Source: Macquaria australasica (taxonomy: Eukaryota > Chordata > Actinopteri > Centrarchiformes > Percichthyidae). From it: a stretch of DNA of 64,000 bases. Within the stretch, counting starts at the first letter, position 1. Each line of letters begins with the position of its first letter. The notes under the pieces are model-generated. The model was not told the DNA's origin and made no database searches. It saw only the letters and a program-made list of their open reading frames with translations. Of the stretch, positions 24,867-34,870 are shown one piece after another. The stretch lies in NCBI GenBank assembly GCA_005408345.1, contig SEMN01000705.1, forward strand, positions 172,506-236,505. Reading direction: 5' to 3'. Made by a program: the position numbers and the translations under genes.

Positions 24867-25760
24867 TGAAGCTCTGATGAACGATGAAAATCCATCACCT
24901 CCTCTGAGCTGCCAGGAAGTGACGCGTTCAAGTGATGCTCGGTCATCACAGAGCCACCATGAGTCAGTACATCCAGGTTTACAGTGATGAGCTCAGAAGA
25001 GGTGAGGTGACATTTTTGTGGAGTCCAGTTTCTTTGAAGAGGCGCAGCTGCTGTCTTCCAACACGACAACAATCAAAGCACAAAGAAAAACCACAAATCA
25101 AACCACGCCTCGCACTTCCTGATCTTTGTCCATTTTGTGTTTTTAATTATTTTTGATACAAACTGTTCTGTTTCTTATTTCTGTAACTGGATTTCTTCAC
25201 AGTAAATAATATACAGTAGTAAAAGATCTGTCCTCATTGAGCTAATACACGTTAATGATAAGCCTTTCAATCAGTTTACCACTGGAGGGAGTGAGAACAC
25301 AGGCAGCAGTTTGACCAGTCTTGTTTGAAATGTTAGAGCCTGTCGCACCTTCAGATAAAGAAATAAACACATTTACAAACCCTTTTTTTATTTAACAAGA
25401 ACACGAGAACTTTGTCCAAATAAAATACAGTCTAAAATTCGTAAACATTTAGATTTAAATCAGGAACTTCTTGATCAAAGAATAAGGAAACAAAAATACC
25501 AATCGGACCTGATATTTGATTCTAGCTTTTGGTAAGAACTGTAAACATACTGTTGGACAAAAATACTAGAAACAAATACCAAGCGTGTTACAGAACTAAG
25601 AACTTCATTTTACATGGCTGTAACGAACTGTTGTGTTGGACCGCGTTACTTCATACCCAGTAGAAACAGCTGTTTGTAGGTCTGCAGAGTTTTTGAACCA
25701 TTTTTGTAGAATTGTATGACTGGCTGAGATTTTCAATAAATATTTTGTATTAAAAAACTG
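24867..25760 (+). terminator. pole3 3' UTR and likely polyadenylation signal
   Basis: No coding signal after the stop. AATAAA occurs at 25735-25740, with an earlier ATAAA-type site near 25360. The 25735 site is the stronger candidate for the transcript end. Confidence 0.5.
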
Positions 25761-26377
25761 ACGTGTATCGAATCATGACTGACCTTAAACATGTTCTATG
25801 AAATGGAAACCTTGAAATCTCAAAGCAGATAAATCAAGTTGGTGGACATGTTTTTAGTAAACGAGTTCAGTTCAGTGTTTCATAAATGTTCCTAAACTCA
25901 ATCTGGATTTGCTCTTTTTGTACCGATTTATTGTTTAATTATTTGGAAGCAATACTGCAGTGTAAAAATACTCCATTACAAGTAGAAGTCCTACAAAGTG
26001 GTACTTTAAATACAATAAGCCAAATTGTACAAGGTGTCAAAGGTCAATGTACTTAATATGCAGAATGGCCCCTTTAGTGTATGCTCTATACAGTAACATT
26101 AAAGTACTGTTTAACAGTTTTCATGTTTCATAGAAAATTTTATGCTGCAAAATAAACAGTTACAGCAGAGTACAAAGCAGTGGCTCTGGAATGTAGCAGG
26201 AGTATTACAAAACCTCAACTTTACTCTGGTGCAATACTTTAGTTCTATTGATCAGTTGCTTCAAACATTGGTTTGTTTCAGTATTTCTGCATGTCCCATT
26301 GATTCTAAAACAAAGGATAAAAAAACCAGCCTTAACACAAGGTGCTCAGTTCGTAAACATTTTATTGTGTTGTCCGT

Positions 26378-29300
26378 TTACTCGGATGGGCACTCGACTT
26401 TGCCGCTGTTGATGTCATCGATGACATCATGGGGAGGACGCCCGTCAATTGTGCATCCAACGGACTGAGCGGTTCCCAGGATCTCTTTGATGGTTCCTGA
26501 TGGGGAAAATAAGGCAAATTTCTTTTAAAAATTAAGTGTTTAAAGTCTGACACAGGAAACATTCATTAGTCGTGTTTACAGCTAATTTCATACGAGAGGG
26601 TGTAAAGTCTGATTCAATGCCAAGACTTAAATTAATTTCCTAATGATGTGTTCCAGACTTTTCGGCACAGAGTTGTCCATAAGTTTGGGGCAGCCCTGTT
26701 TCCTAAAGCTGGGTCGATCTGAGCCTCCACTGGATTATACTCAGTCACTCTGACAGACGGGCATAGTGGCGGGAGGCTGAGCAGCACACACAAGATTAAC
26801 AGATGGACAAAAGACCAGCCAGGAAGAATATCTGCCTATCAAGGGAACATTTGGTCTGTTGAGACAAAAGAAAAGGCTGCTGTAGCTCTTGTTCCTACCA
26901 GAGAGCTCTCTGGCGATGGAGCGAGGCCTCATGGTGCGAGCAACGTTCACAATGTCATCGAAGGTCACGCTTCCACTGTGCTTGACTGGGGAAAAAGAAA
27001 AAAAAAAAGTAAGTGAAATGCCACCAATCGACTTCTTTCAACTGTACTCCTTTGTTAAAAAGTGACTGCTTTCCACAGTTACTTACTGTTCTTGACCTTC
27101 TTCCTGTCACGAGGAGGCTCCTTCAGAGCCTTGATGATCAGAGCAGATGCAGAGGGAACGACCTCGACCTAAAAAAGCAGAACAACAAACAGGACAATTA
27201 GCAAGTCATCCTCGACGCTGGGTGATTATAGTCGCAGCAGGCTGAGTGTTAATGACAGTTACTCTGAAAGTGAAACCAAGAGGTTCACATTGCAGGTGTT
27301 TGGCCCCTGAATTTGGACAACACGCACCACTGCCTGTCTGTTCTGGATGGTGAGCTTCACGGTGATCCTCAGGCCCTTCCAGTCACCTGTCGCCTTGGCA
27401 ATGTCATCACCAACTTTCTTGGGAGACTGATGAGAAAACAAATAAGTGATCAGTTGAGAGAAACAGAAAACAGACCTAAATTACATCACTCACAGAAGCT
27501 GCGACTTACAGAACCAAGATGTTCAAATTTACTATTTTTATTTGTTCATGCCATAAATGCAACATCTTAAGGTTTTAGGGTGACGTTCAGTCTCAGTCTG
27601 TGTTCCAGACTTTTCGGCACAGAGTTGTCCATAAGTTTGGGGCAGCCCTGTTTCCTAAAGCTGGGTCGATCTGAGCCTCCACTGGATTATACTCAGTCAC
27701 TCTGACAGACGGGCATAGTGGCGGGAGGCTGGTCCGGGTCGTACAATGACGCATTTTTTTCACACTCACCAGACCCAGAGGTCCGATCTTGGGGGCCAGG
27801 GCTGAGGTGGCTCCGACTTCTCCTCCTGTGCACCTCATGTACACTGCAAGACGACAGTACAACCTGATTAAAGAGGCGTCGCTTGATGAAGTTTCTTCAC
27901 ACTTGCATTCACAAACACCCACTGACAGATGATCATAAACAGGTTTGATACAAGACACAGCTTCACACCAAGTACTGCAGTGATTTAAATGCTCCTGCAG
28001 AGTCCATATCTGTCCTAATTTTGCAGTTTTACCAGACTGACACATTATCAGGAATAATTACAGGAAAGTGTACAACAGCATACTGTAACCAAAGCCTGAG
28101 GAAGGGGCACCAAACAGACATTAGTCCTATAAACTAGGATACTTTGGTCTAAAATAAATATGGGATGTGGAGCAGTCTAAAATCTGGATAATATGCCAAA
28201 GAACTTGAAGTCTAAATTCATACAGCTGCTTCGAAGCTGGTAGCCATGATGGTTTGAAATACCAGACATTAAAATTATGCCACTGGGCATTTAACCTAAT
28301 GACACCTGTAAACAAAATGTACCTGTGTGTATAGCTTTGTGCACACCCTGATGTGGTCATGTGAAGCGTGCCCACTACAATCCTGACTCTTAAGGGAGAA
28401 AGATTTCTCGCCGTAAACGGAACTAAGAAACGGTCTAAAAGATGATGCGACTGTAAAACCTTTATCAAACTCAATAAATGACACCCAAAAATTGGACAAT
28501 AAAGTATCCAATAACAAATATGTAGTTTATAACAGCAGTTCTGAATCCCCCCCCCCACCGTTGTAACATGAAATCAATGTAAATCATGTTACAACGGTGA
28601 GATTAAAATTGTCTACATATAAAAAGGTGAAATACAATTAAACCAAGTTAACCAATATGTTCAGATACCTCTTAATAATTTGAACAGATTTTATAGAATG
28701 ACATCACATTCTGTCAAAGTTGGTAAAACTGACAGCAAGTTACCTGTGCAGCCCCACACCTGCGTTAACTGGTCAGGTGTGGGGCCGAGCAGGTGGCGGT
28801 GGACAAGGTGCAGTATTTGAGGTCCCCAGGAGCAGGATTACAAACCCTCAGGTCTATGAAAACCATTAAAACAGGATTTGTGAAATAAATAATGCTCAGC
28901 AACCGAGCACCGTTCTGACTAAAGGGTTGAAGTTTCCCTGTGCTTTCAGTCAGTAGCTGAACTCATCATGCATGTTGTCATTTCAGTGTACAATGTGAAC
29001 CAGAACGAGTCCTCATGGTGGAGCCGATGGGACCAGAGAGCAGCTCCTGCTGTTAGTGAATCAGAATCGTTGTAATTAATGATAAATCAGAACCACAGGC
29101 TCAAAACGATCCGAAGCAGTCTAATAATTTACGTTTAATTAGACAATGAAAACAGCTTCAAGACCTTACAAATGACCATTAACCATCAATAAGTTGATTA
29201 TATTCATTATCGTTACTTGAACGGCCAATAAAACCGAGTTCTACAAGTAGTCCGTCGCTTAACAGGTCAAATTAAAGGGTTTATAAACACCAAACTAACA

Positions 29301-29654
29301 TTTCTCTCGCGAGGCCGTTAGCCGACTCTGCTATTAGCAGCTAGCATGCCGGTCCCACGTGGTGCGGCTCGGAGTCCAGACAAACCCGCCCCGAGTCCGT
29401 CAGTCCCCACCCGACCAAAGCCGCGAAGCGTGCAGAAACTAAGCCAGGTCTGTTTTCGCCCTCTTCCGTCGCACTTCGCGTCCCGTGTTTACCGTTCTGT
29501 CGGTGCCGGTCACAGGCCGGCGGACCGGCGGACCCGGCGGACCCGGCGGGGACGCAGCGGCTCCATCTTGGCTGTGGACAAACTCCTTTTATTACCCGCT
29601 CAACGGTGGAAACGTACCAACTTTAACCTCGTTGGGGTCGAATTTGGGGGGCAT
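26378..29654 (-). CDS. rpl12: 60S ribosomal protein L12 (uL11)
   Basis: RPL12 forms part of the P-stalk base of the large ribosomal subunit, where translation factors bind. Exons on the minus strand: 29618-29654, 27770-27843, 27328-27426, 27087-27168, 26899-26985, 26378-26496. Frames join to exactly 165 aa, the vertebrate length. The start MPPKFDPNEVKV, VYMRCTGGEVGATSALAPKIG, GDWKGLRITVKLTIQNRQA and the C-terminal DDINSGKVECPSE are diagnostic. Start ATG is at 29652-29654. A minus-strand AATAAA-type signal (TTTATT at about 26361) follows the stop. Introns 2 and 5 each carry a snoRNA-like copy; intron 1 carries two hairpins. The promoter has a TATA box and a pyrimidine tract. Confidence 0.97.
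26647..26779 (-). ncRNA. H/ACA snoRNA-like sequence (SNORA65-like), copy in rpl12 intron 5
   Basis: This 133-bp block is identical to one in rpl12 intron 2. On the minus strand it folds as two hairpins: AGCCTCC near the start pairs with GGAGGCT, and CCAGCTTT pairs with AAAGTCTGG near the end. It finishes with an ACA triplet a few bases from the 3' edge. RPL12 is the known vertebrate host of the H/ACA RNA SNORA65, so that is the likely identity. I could not find a perfect AnAnnA H box, and the guide target was not checked. Confidence 0.75.
27599..27731 (-). ncRNA. H/ACA snoRNA-like sequence (SNORA65-like), copy in rpl12 intron 2
   Basis: It is base-for-base identical over 133 bp to the intron 5 copy, and lies in the same strand as its host gene, as intron-encoded snoRNAs require. 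The same two-hairpin pairing and 3' ACA are present. Its end toward exon 2 lies about 40 bp from that exon's donor, close but compatible with snoRNA processing. Flanks of the two copies differ, so only the RNA-sized unit is conserved or recently copied. Confidence 0.75.
28556..28599. other. Perfect 16-bp hairpin in rpl12 intron 1
   Basis: caccgttgtaacatga at 28556-28571 is the exact reverse complement of tcatgttacaacggtg at 28584-28599, with a 12-nt loop. The left arm is preceded by a run of about 9 C. Confidence 0.9.
28751..28785. other. 12-bp hairpin in rpl12 intron 1
   Basis: gccccacacctg at 28751-28762 pairs exactly with caggtgtggggc at 28774-28785, loop 11 nt. A similar shorter form occurs near 37690-37720. 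Confidence 0.85.
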
Positions 29655-29800
29655 GTTGCCGCTGTGGAGGTTGAGCTCAGTTCAGCTTGGCTGGTGAGGG
29701 TGTCGGATGAACCCGGACTTCGGGACGACCGATTACTGTTGCACCGTCACCGCTAACGGGAGAGAAAGGACGGGACGGGCCGCGCAGGGGCTTATATAGC
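29618..29800 (-). promoter_or_regulatory. rpl12 core promoter: TATA box and 5'TOP tract
   Basis: On the minus strand TATATAA (plus 29792-29798) lies about 30 bp before the pyrimidine run CCTTTCTCTCCC (plus 29758-29769). Ribosomal protein mRNAs start with a C followed by pyrimidines (5'TOP), giving mTOR-dependent translation. The start site is therefore probably within that run, about 105-115 bp upstream of the ATG. Confidence 0.75.
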
Positions 29801-30075
29801 GACTCAAGTATCGCGAGAGGTTGTGAGTCTGCTCGTGACGTACCTTAGAATAAATGGGTGGGTCAATTTCACACACACACACACGCAATAACAGAAGTTA
29901 CCCCCAGTTTCACTAGATTTTTGTGTGAATTTACAGAATATATTAAAACTCTCAAACTCATAAACACTAAAAACAGGAATAAAACTGTGTGGTGATCTAC
30001 TAAAAGAAGAATAATGTGTGTTTTCTTCTATTTTTATTATAATTTTATATAAATGAAGTTTATTTATCCCAATTC

Positions 30076-30078
<3 letters not shown>

Positions 30079-30108
<30 letters not shown>
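30079..30108. repeat. (TTA)n microsatellite
   Basis: About ten TTA units. Confidence 0.95.
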
Positions 30109-30233
30109 CGTTTCTTTGAATACCATTATGATGAGTACATGTCTGCATTGTTTGTATATTTGAATGTTTTCTCAATAAAGATTGAAAACACATTATAAAG
30201 GCAGGTTTTATGTAGTTTATTTCATTATTAATC

Positions 30234-30590
30234 AGTGGTGGAAGAAGTATTCAGATCCTTTACTTAAAAGTAGCAATACCACACTGTGAAAATACTTCAC
30301 TGCAGTAATATTACTACTAATACTACAAGTAAAAGTACTGCATTAAAAACCTTACTTAAGTAAAAGTATTATCAGCAGAATCACTTAAAGTATTAAAAGT
30401 AAAATTACTCATTGCGCAGTAAAATGTTCCCTGTCAGGGTTTTATTATATCTGATGTTTCTGGATTAATATTCCTGCTGCATTAATGTGTCTGTTGCATT
30501 TTACTGCTGATGTTTAAGGTTGAGCTCATTTTAACTACTTTAAATATTTGATTTATACGTATTTCCACACAGTTAGTAATATATGGAACC
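30234..30590 (-). mobile_element. MITE copy of the GGTGGAA/ACTTAAGT family
   Basis: Starts gtggtggaagaagtattcagatcc and continues with the shared agtaaaagtactgcatt and acttaagtaaaagta words; the far end is lost. Confidence 0.65.
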
Positions 30591-30639
30591 ATTGATATTT
30601 CATTATTGCAATTGATGTTTGATATACATTTATATATAT

Positions 30640-30740
30640 TTGATATTTTATTTTATATTTATTTTTGCACTCTTTCCTACTTTGTGCTGCAACTGCTGCA
30701 CAACAATTTCCCTCAGGATAAATAAAGTTCTATATTATCA
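30640..30740 (+). repeat. LINE-like 3' tail
   Basis: Ends with tttccctcaggataaataaa and gttctat, typical of fish non-LTR retrotransposon 3' ends; a related end occurs near 45805-45835. Confidence 0.5.
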
Positions 30741-32035
30741 AATAAGGGAACAGAAAAAGGTTTATAAGGAGGCTTGATTTAGAAAATCCTTCATTTTTAC
30801 ACAGTATTGCAATTGACTTTGCCATTTTTGCTTTGATGTAATTTATATGTGGCTTCCAGCATAATTGATTATCTATTATCACTTCCAGAAATTCCTTCAA
30901 TTTCAGCAGCATTTATCATGAGTTTGCTTTGTGTATTTCTTGCAAATTATGAATTTAGCCAAAAATGATTAACTTAGAATAATAAAATACAATAATAACA
31001 ATATAGTAGTAATATCGCATTATTATATAGTGATGTATTGCAGATTATTGTGAGTGATTTTGCTTGTCTCTAACAGACTTTGAGAGTTTTGTCGGTGGTG
31101 GAAAGTTATTTTCTGAACTGGTTCATGAACTCAGAGGCCAAAGTGCTGCATGTGGGTGCTGAGTGGATGAACATCCTCTGTAGCAGGAAAATGGGCCTGG
31201 AGCTGGTCGAGTGTTGCAGGAATATAAAAGTATTATGTCAGTACTGTAGTGTATATTACTGCAGGGGTTTGTCATGTTTCCAGGCTGCTGTAGTTGTATC
31301 ATCACACGGCTGTTGTGTTGGTCCGAGTCTCATGTAAAACCAGTGTTTTCCTGTTTGAATCCTGAAGGACTTTTTGACTCAGAGCTGCTTTACAGGAATA
31401 GCAACAGAACACAAGAGGGAGTAAGTGGGTGAGAAGCAGAGATCATCACTGTTTGTGCTGTTTAATATGCATCATGAAAATCTGTGAGGATAGTCAGAAA
31501 TTCACAGCTCATATTATCAAAGGATAGCTTTATCTGTATTTTCAGAAAGTCCTCAACATTTAGAGGAAATGTCACATCTGAATAATCTTTCTGATGAAAT
31601 GTTATTAGTTTTTAAAGCTCTAATGCTGCCCAAAATGCCTTTTTAATATTTAAATGCGCCTTTTTATGTTGAAAATAGATTAGAAATGTTTTAGCTTTCT
31701 AAAACTTATATCTCTCAGCTTGTTGTTGCCGCTTCATCTGTTTGGATTTTGTGTTTGTTTTCCTTTATAAAGTGAGGATAAATAGTTGAGGGAGAAAAAA
31801 GGGAGATAAGTTTTCATGTTGTTTCTGAGCACATTATTATGAGATTATGAATACCTCCCTTTTTGCTCAATTTTAGTGTATTTGTAATGTGTGAATGACC
31901 TGGTTGGTAACATGCTAACTGGCTCAGTACAGTAATGTCACATTACACCAACATGAGACACGAAGGAGTCCAGTTTCATTCCTGCAGAGGAGAGGGCAGC
32001 GTGTGTGGTGCAATTACATTTACACTCTCTTGTTT

Positions 32036-32315
32036 TGCTGTGTGTGTGTGTGTGAGTGTGTGTGTGTAGGCTTATATTGCTATCTTTGTGAGGACCAGTG
32101 TCAGTTTTAAGGACATTTCTGCATTGCGGGGACTTTTTGGCAGGTCCTCACTACCTCAAATGGGCTGTTTGAACGTTAAGGCTTGTTTTTAAGGTTAAGG
32201 TTAGAATTAAGGTTTAGGTCAGGGGTAGCGGCTAGGTAATGCATTATGTTAATGATGGTCCTCACAACCACACAAAGACAAACACTTGTGTGTGTGTGTG
32301 TGTGTGTGTGAGTAC
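32036..32315. repeat. GT-bounded repeat with gaggacc core
   Basis: A unit starting in a (GT)n run, then cttatattgctat, gaggaccag, caggtcctcacta, a ttaaggttaaggttag stretch, ggtcctcacaaccacac and a second (GT)n run ending near 32312. The gaggacc / ggtcctc words are inverted within it. This type is frequent in fish DNA. Confidence 0.6.
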
Positions 32316-32367
32316 ATGAATAATATAGTGTAAAGGGTAAGTGCCAGCTGTTATTTCTGCATAAACA

Positions 32368-32540
32368 AGGTTCAAGGTTCAAGGTTTCTTTATTAGTACC
32401 CAAGGGTAAATTTGTTGTGCAGACATGAGTTTCAGCAATCCAGAGTCAAAAACAAGACATCACAGTGGCACAGAATCACAGGACAACAATACATAAAAGT
32501 ATAAAAACTCCTAACAACTCCTAAGAAGGTCATGAGAAAG
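32368..32540 (-). repeat. LINE-like 3' tail fragment
   Basis: caaggttcaaggttcaaggt followed by ttctttattagtacccaagggtaaa, resembling the reverse complement of a LINE 3' end. Confidence 0.5.
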
Positions 32541-33169
32541 TGCTTCTAAACACACCCATACTCTCAAAGCTGAAGCAGAACCAGCGAGGCAATGTTGACA
32601 CACACACACACACACTCAGTCTGACAGCTCATTTGTAAAAACTCGGGGAATGATTCGATTTCAGCAGAGTTTCTCTCCGCAATCTCGTCCTCCTACTTGA
32701 CCTTTTCCTTGTGTTTTCCAATCAGCAGCGCTCCTCCTCCTCTCCTGGTTCTTTGCTCTAATTTCTCCGCTGTACAATTTCCTCTATTGATTTTTTTCAA
32801 GCCCGGCTGTAGTCGGGGGGGAATCAATGCTAAGTACGCAGCTTGTCTCTTTTAACTGGATTCAAAAGAGGGGACAAAATTGTCTTTGGATTCCTGCCCT
32901 TCAACCGTGCCAATCTGTGAACAGGTTCATCAATAGTTACCAACCCCGAGAAGCTGGTTTATGATTGGGTTTGTGAGAAGGAGGTCGATGAGACAACGTT
33001 AATCTTCACTTCATTTAGTGCCCAATCCAGTCCTGATTAAAGCCACTTCAAATCTATTGCTGTGTCCGCAATCACTCCTTCGTTCACTTACTGGCGGCTC
33101 CCCACAGTTTACTGTACAGAGAGCTTCATTAAGCCCCGCCTCGTTAGTATTAGCAGCAAATTGTACTGA

Positions 33170-33565
33170 AATTATCAAAAGTAAAGGTACTCTTTATGTT
33201 GGGTAGTTTTATCTGTAACAATGTACAGTATATTTTATAAACTGATAATATGTTTGATGTATAAAATCTTAATCTGCAAAGTAACTAGTAACTAAAGCTG
33301 TCAGATCAACGCAGAGGAGTAGAAGCAGAAAGTGGCATGAAATGGAAATACTCAAGTAAAATACCTCAAATTTGTACCTAAGTATAGTACTTCAGTAAAT
33401 GTACTTTTTAAAATGTATTTAATTTTTTTATTTAAACAAGTAGTCTCATTGAGATCAGGATCTCTACTACTCTGCTACTATGTGTACTTCTACTAATGTA
33501 GGAATTTGAATGCAATACCACCACTTTTATTTATGTAAAGGATCTGAATACTTCATCCACCACTG
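33170..33565. mobile_element. MITE copy of the GGTGGAA/ACTTAAGT family, rearranged
   Basis: Contains aaagtaactagtaactaaag, aaatactcaagtaaaatacc and ends gatctgaatacttcatccac cac; parts from both ends are present in mixed order, suggesting two overlapping insertions. Confidence 0.55.
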
Positions 33566-33598
33566 ACTGTGGCAAAAAAACAGAAATAGACATAAGAA

Positions 33599-33626
33599 CA
33601 CACACACACACACACACACACACACC
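33599..33626. repeat. (CA)n microsatellite
   Basis: About 13 CA units. Confidence 0.9.
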
Positions 33627-34599
33627 AATGCGGTCTGTGTTGATCTTCCTGTGGACGGATGTTTACACTCTCTGTTGACTTGTTCAGGTAGAAAACAGGA
33701 CGTCACTGCCAGTTCGTCAAAAACAAAAACTCTCTGCTATGAAACTGTCTGTAGTGGAGACCTTATCACTCAGCTGTGTGACCCCCTTATTCCCTCTATG
33801 ATGCTGTAAAGATATCACCTTTCTTTTATTTTTGTCTGGGCAAAAACAGCTGGGTTGCAGAGATTTTTCTTTTCCTGACACAGAAATAGAAAAATATATA
33901 AATGTAAAAGCGAGAAAATTCAAAGGAGATATTTAAAAACAAGAGATTGAAAAAAACAAGAGAAACGAGGGATTAGATGTTTGAAGGATTAACACTGTGA
34001 GATTATTGTGGCTCCTGGTTTGCCAACATTCCCAGGTATTACATAACTACAGGTCAGTGAAGACAAATCTGAATCTTTAAGATGAGATGCTGTCAGGACA
34101 TCAGGACTTGTTTTCCTACTAGAAGCCATCTGCTGTCATTCATTCTGGTACAGTGTGGATACCAGTGTGCACAGAGCAGGCAAACCCATCACAGTCTATG
34201 TGAAGGCTTCAGTTGGTTTGGTCAAATAAACATTGTTTGAGTTTTTTCACATCAGTGTTGCCGTACATGATGCTTTGCTTCTTGTCAATCACCTCATGCT
34301 CAGAGGACAAAATCAAAATAGTTCCTCACAGACGTCACTGTCACAGCCCTCTTTTTATTCAAAATATCAAAAATAGTTAATCTGGAGATTACTGTATGCT
34401 TATTTGCGGTCTTACTGAAAGTCAGTTGTGAAGATGAATATCACTGTCATGTCTGAGCGTTCAGTATGGAGCTAAAGCCAAGAAGCAGTTAGCTTAGCTT
34501 AGCTTAGCATAAAGACTGGAGGCAAGCAGCCTGTCTAGCAACACCTCTAAAGCTCACTGATTAACACATATCTTGATTTCCTGGCAAACACGCTGCACA

Positions 34600-34870
34600 G
34601 AGGTGGCGGAAGCATTCAGATCCTTTAAGTACTAATACCACACTGTAAAAGACTCTGTTACAAGTAAAAGTCCTGCATTGAAAATGTAAAAGTATGTAAG
34701 TATAATCATGAAAATGTACCTAAAGTATTAAAAGTATTAAATGTCCTCTGTGGCTGTTCTACTGCTATATCTGATCTCATTAGATGATTATTCCTCATCA
34801 TTCATGTAAAAGCAGGATTTTACTGTTGGAGCTGGTTGAGGTGGAGCTCATTTTCAACTGGTTAATGATT
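34600..34870. mobile_element. MITE copy of the GGTGGAA/ACTTAAGT family, partial
   Basis: Starts gaggtggcggaagcattcag atcc and continues with taccacactgtaaaa, ttacaagtaaaagtcctgca; truncated on the right. A second partial piece lies at about 35725-35915. Confidence 0.55.

Noticed and set aside
28556..28599. The 16-bp hairpin as a miRNA gene
   Set aside because: Total hairpin length of 44 nt is below that of a normal precursor and no mature-arm pattern is apparent.
29346..29756. Plus-strand open frame opposite rpl12 exon 1
   Set aside because: It overlaps the GC-rich rpl12 promoter and first exon on the other strand and shows no domain.
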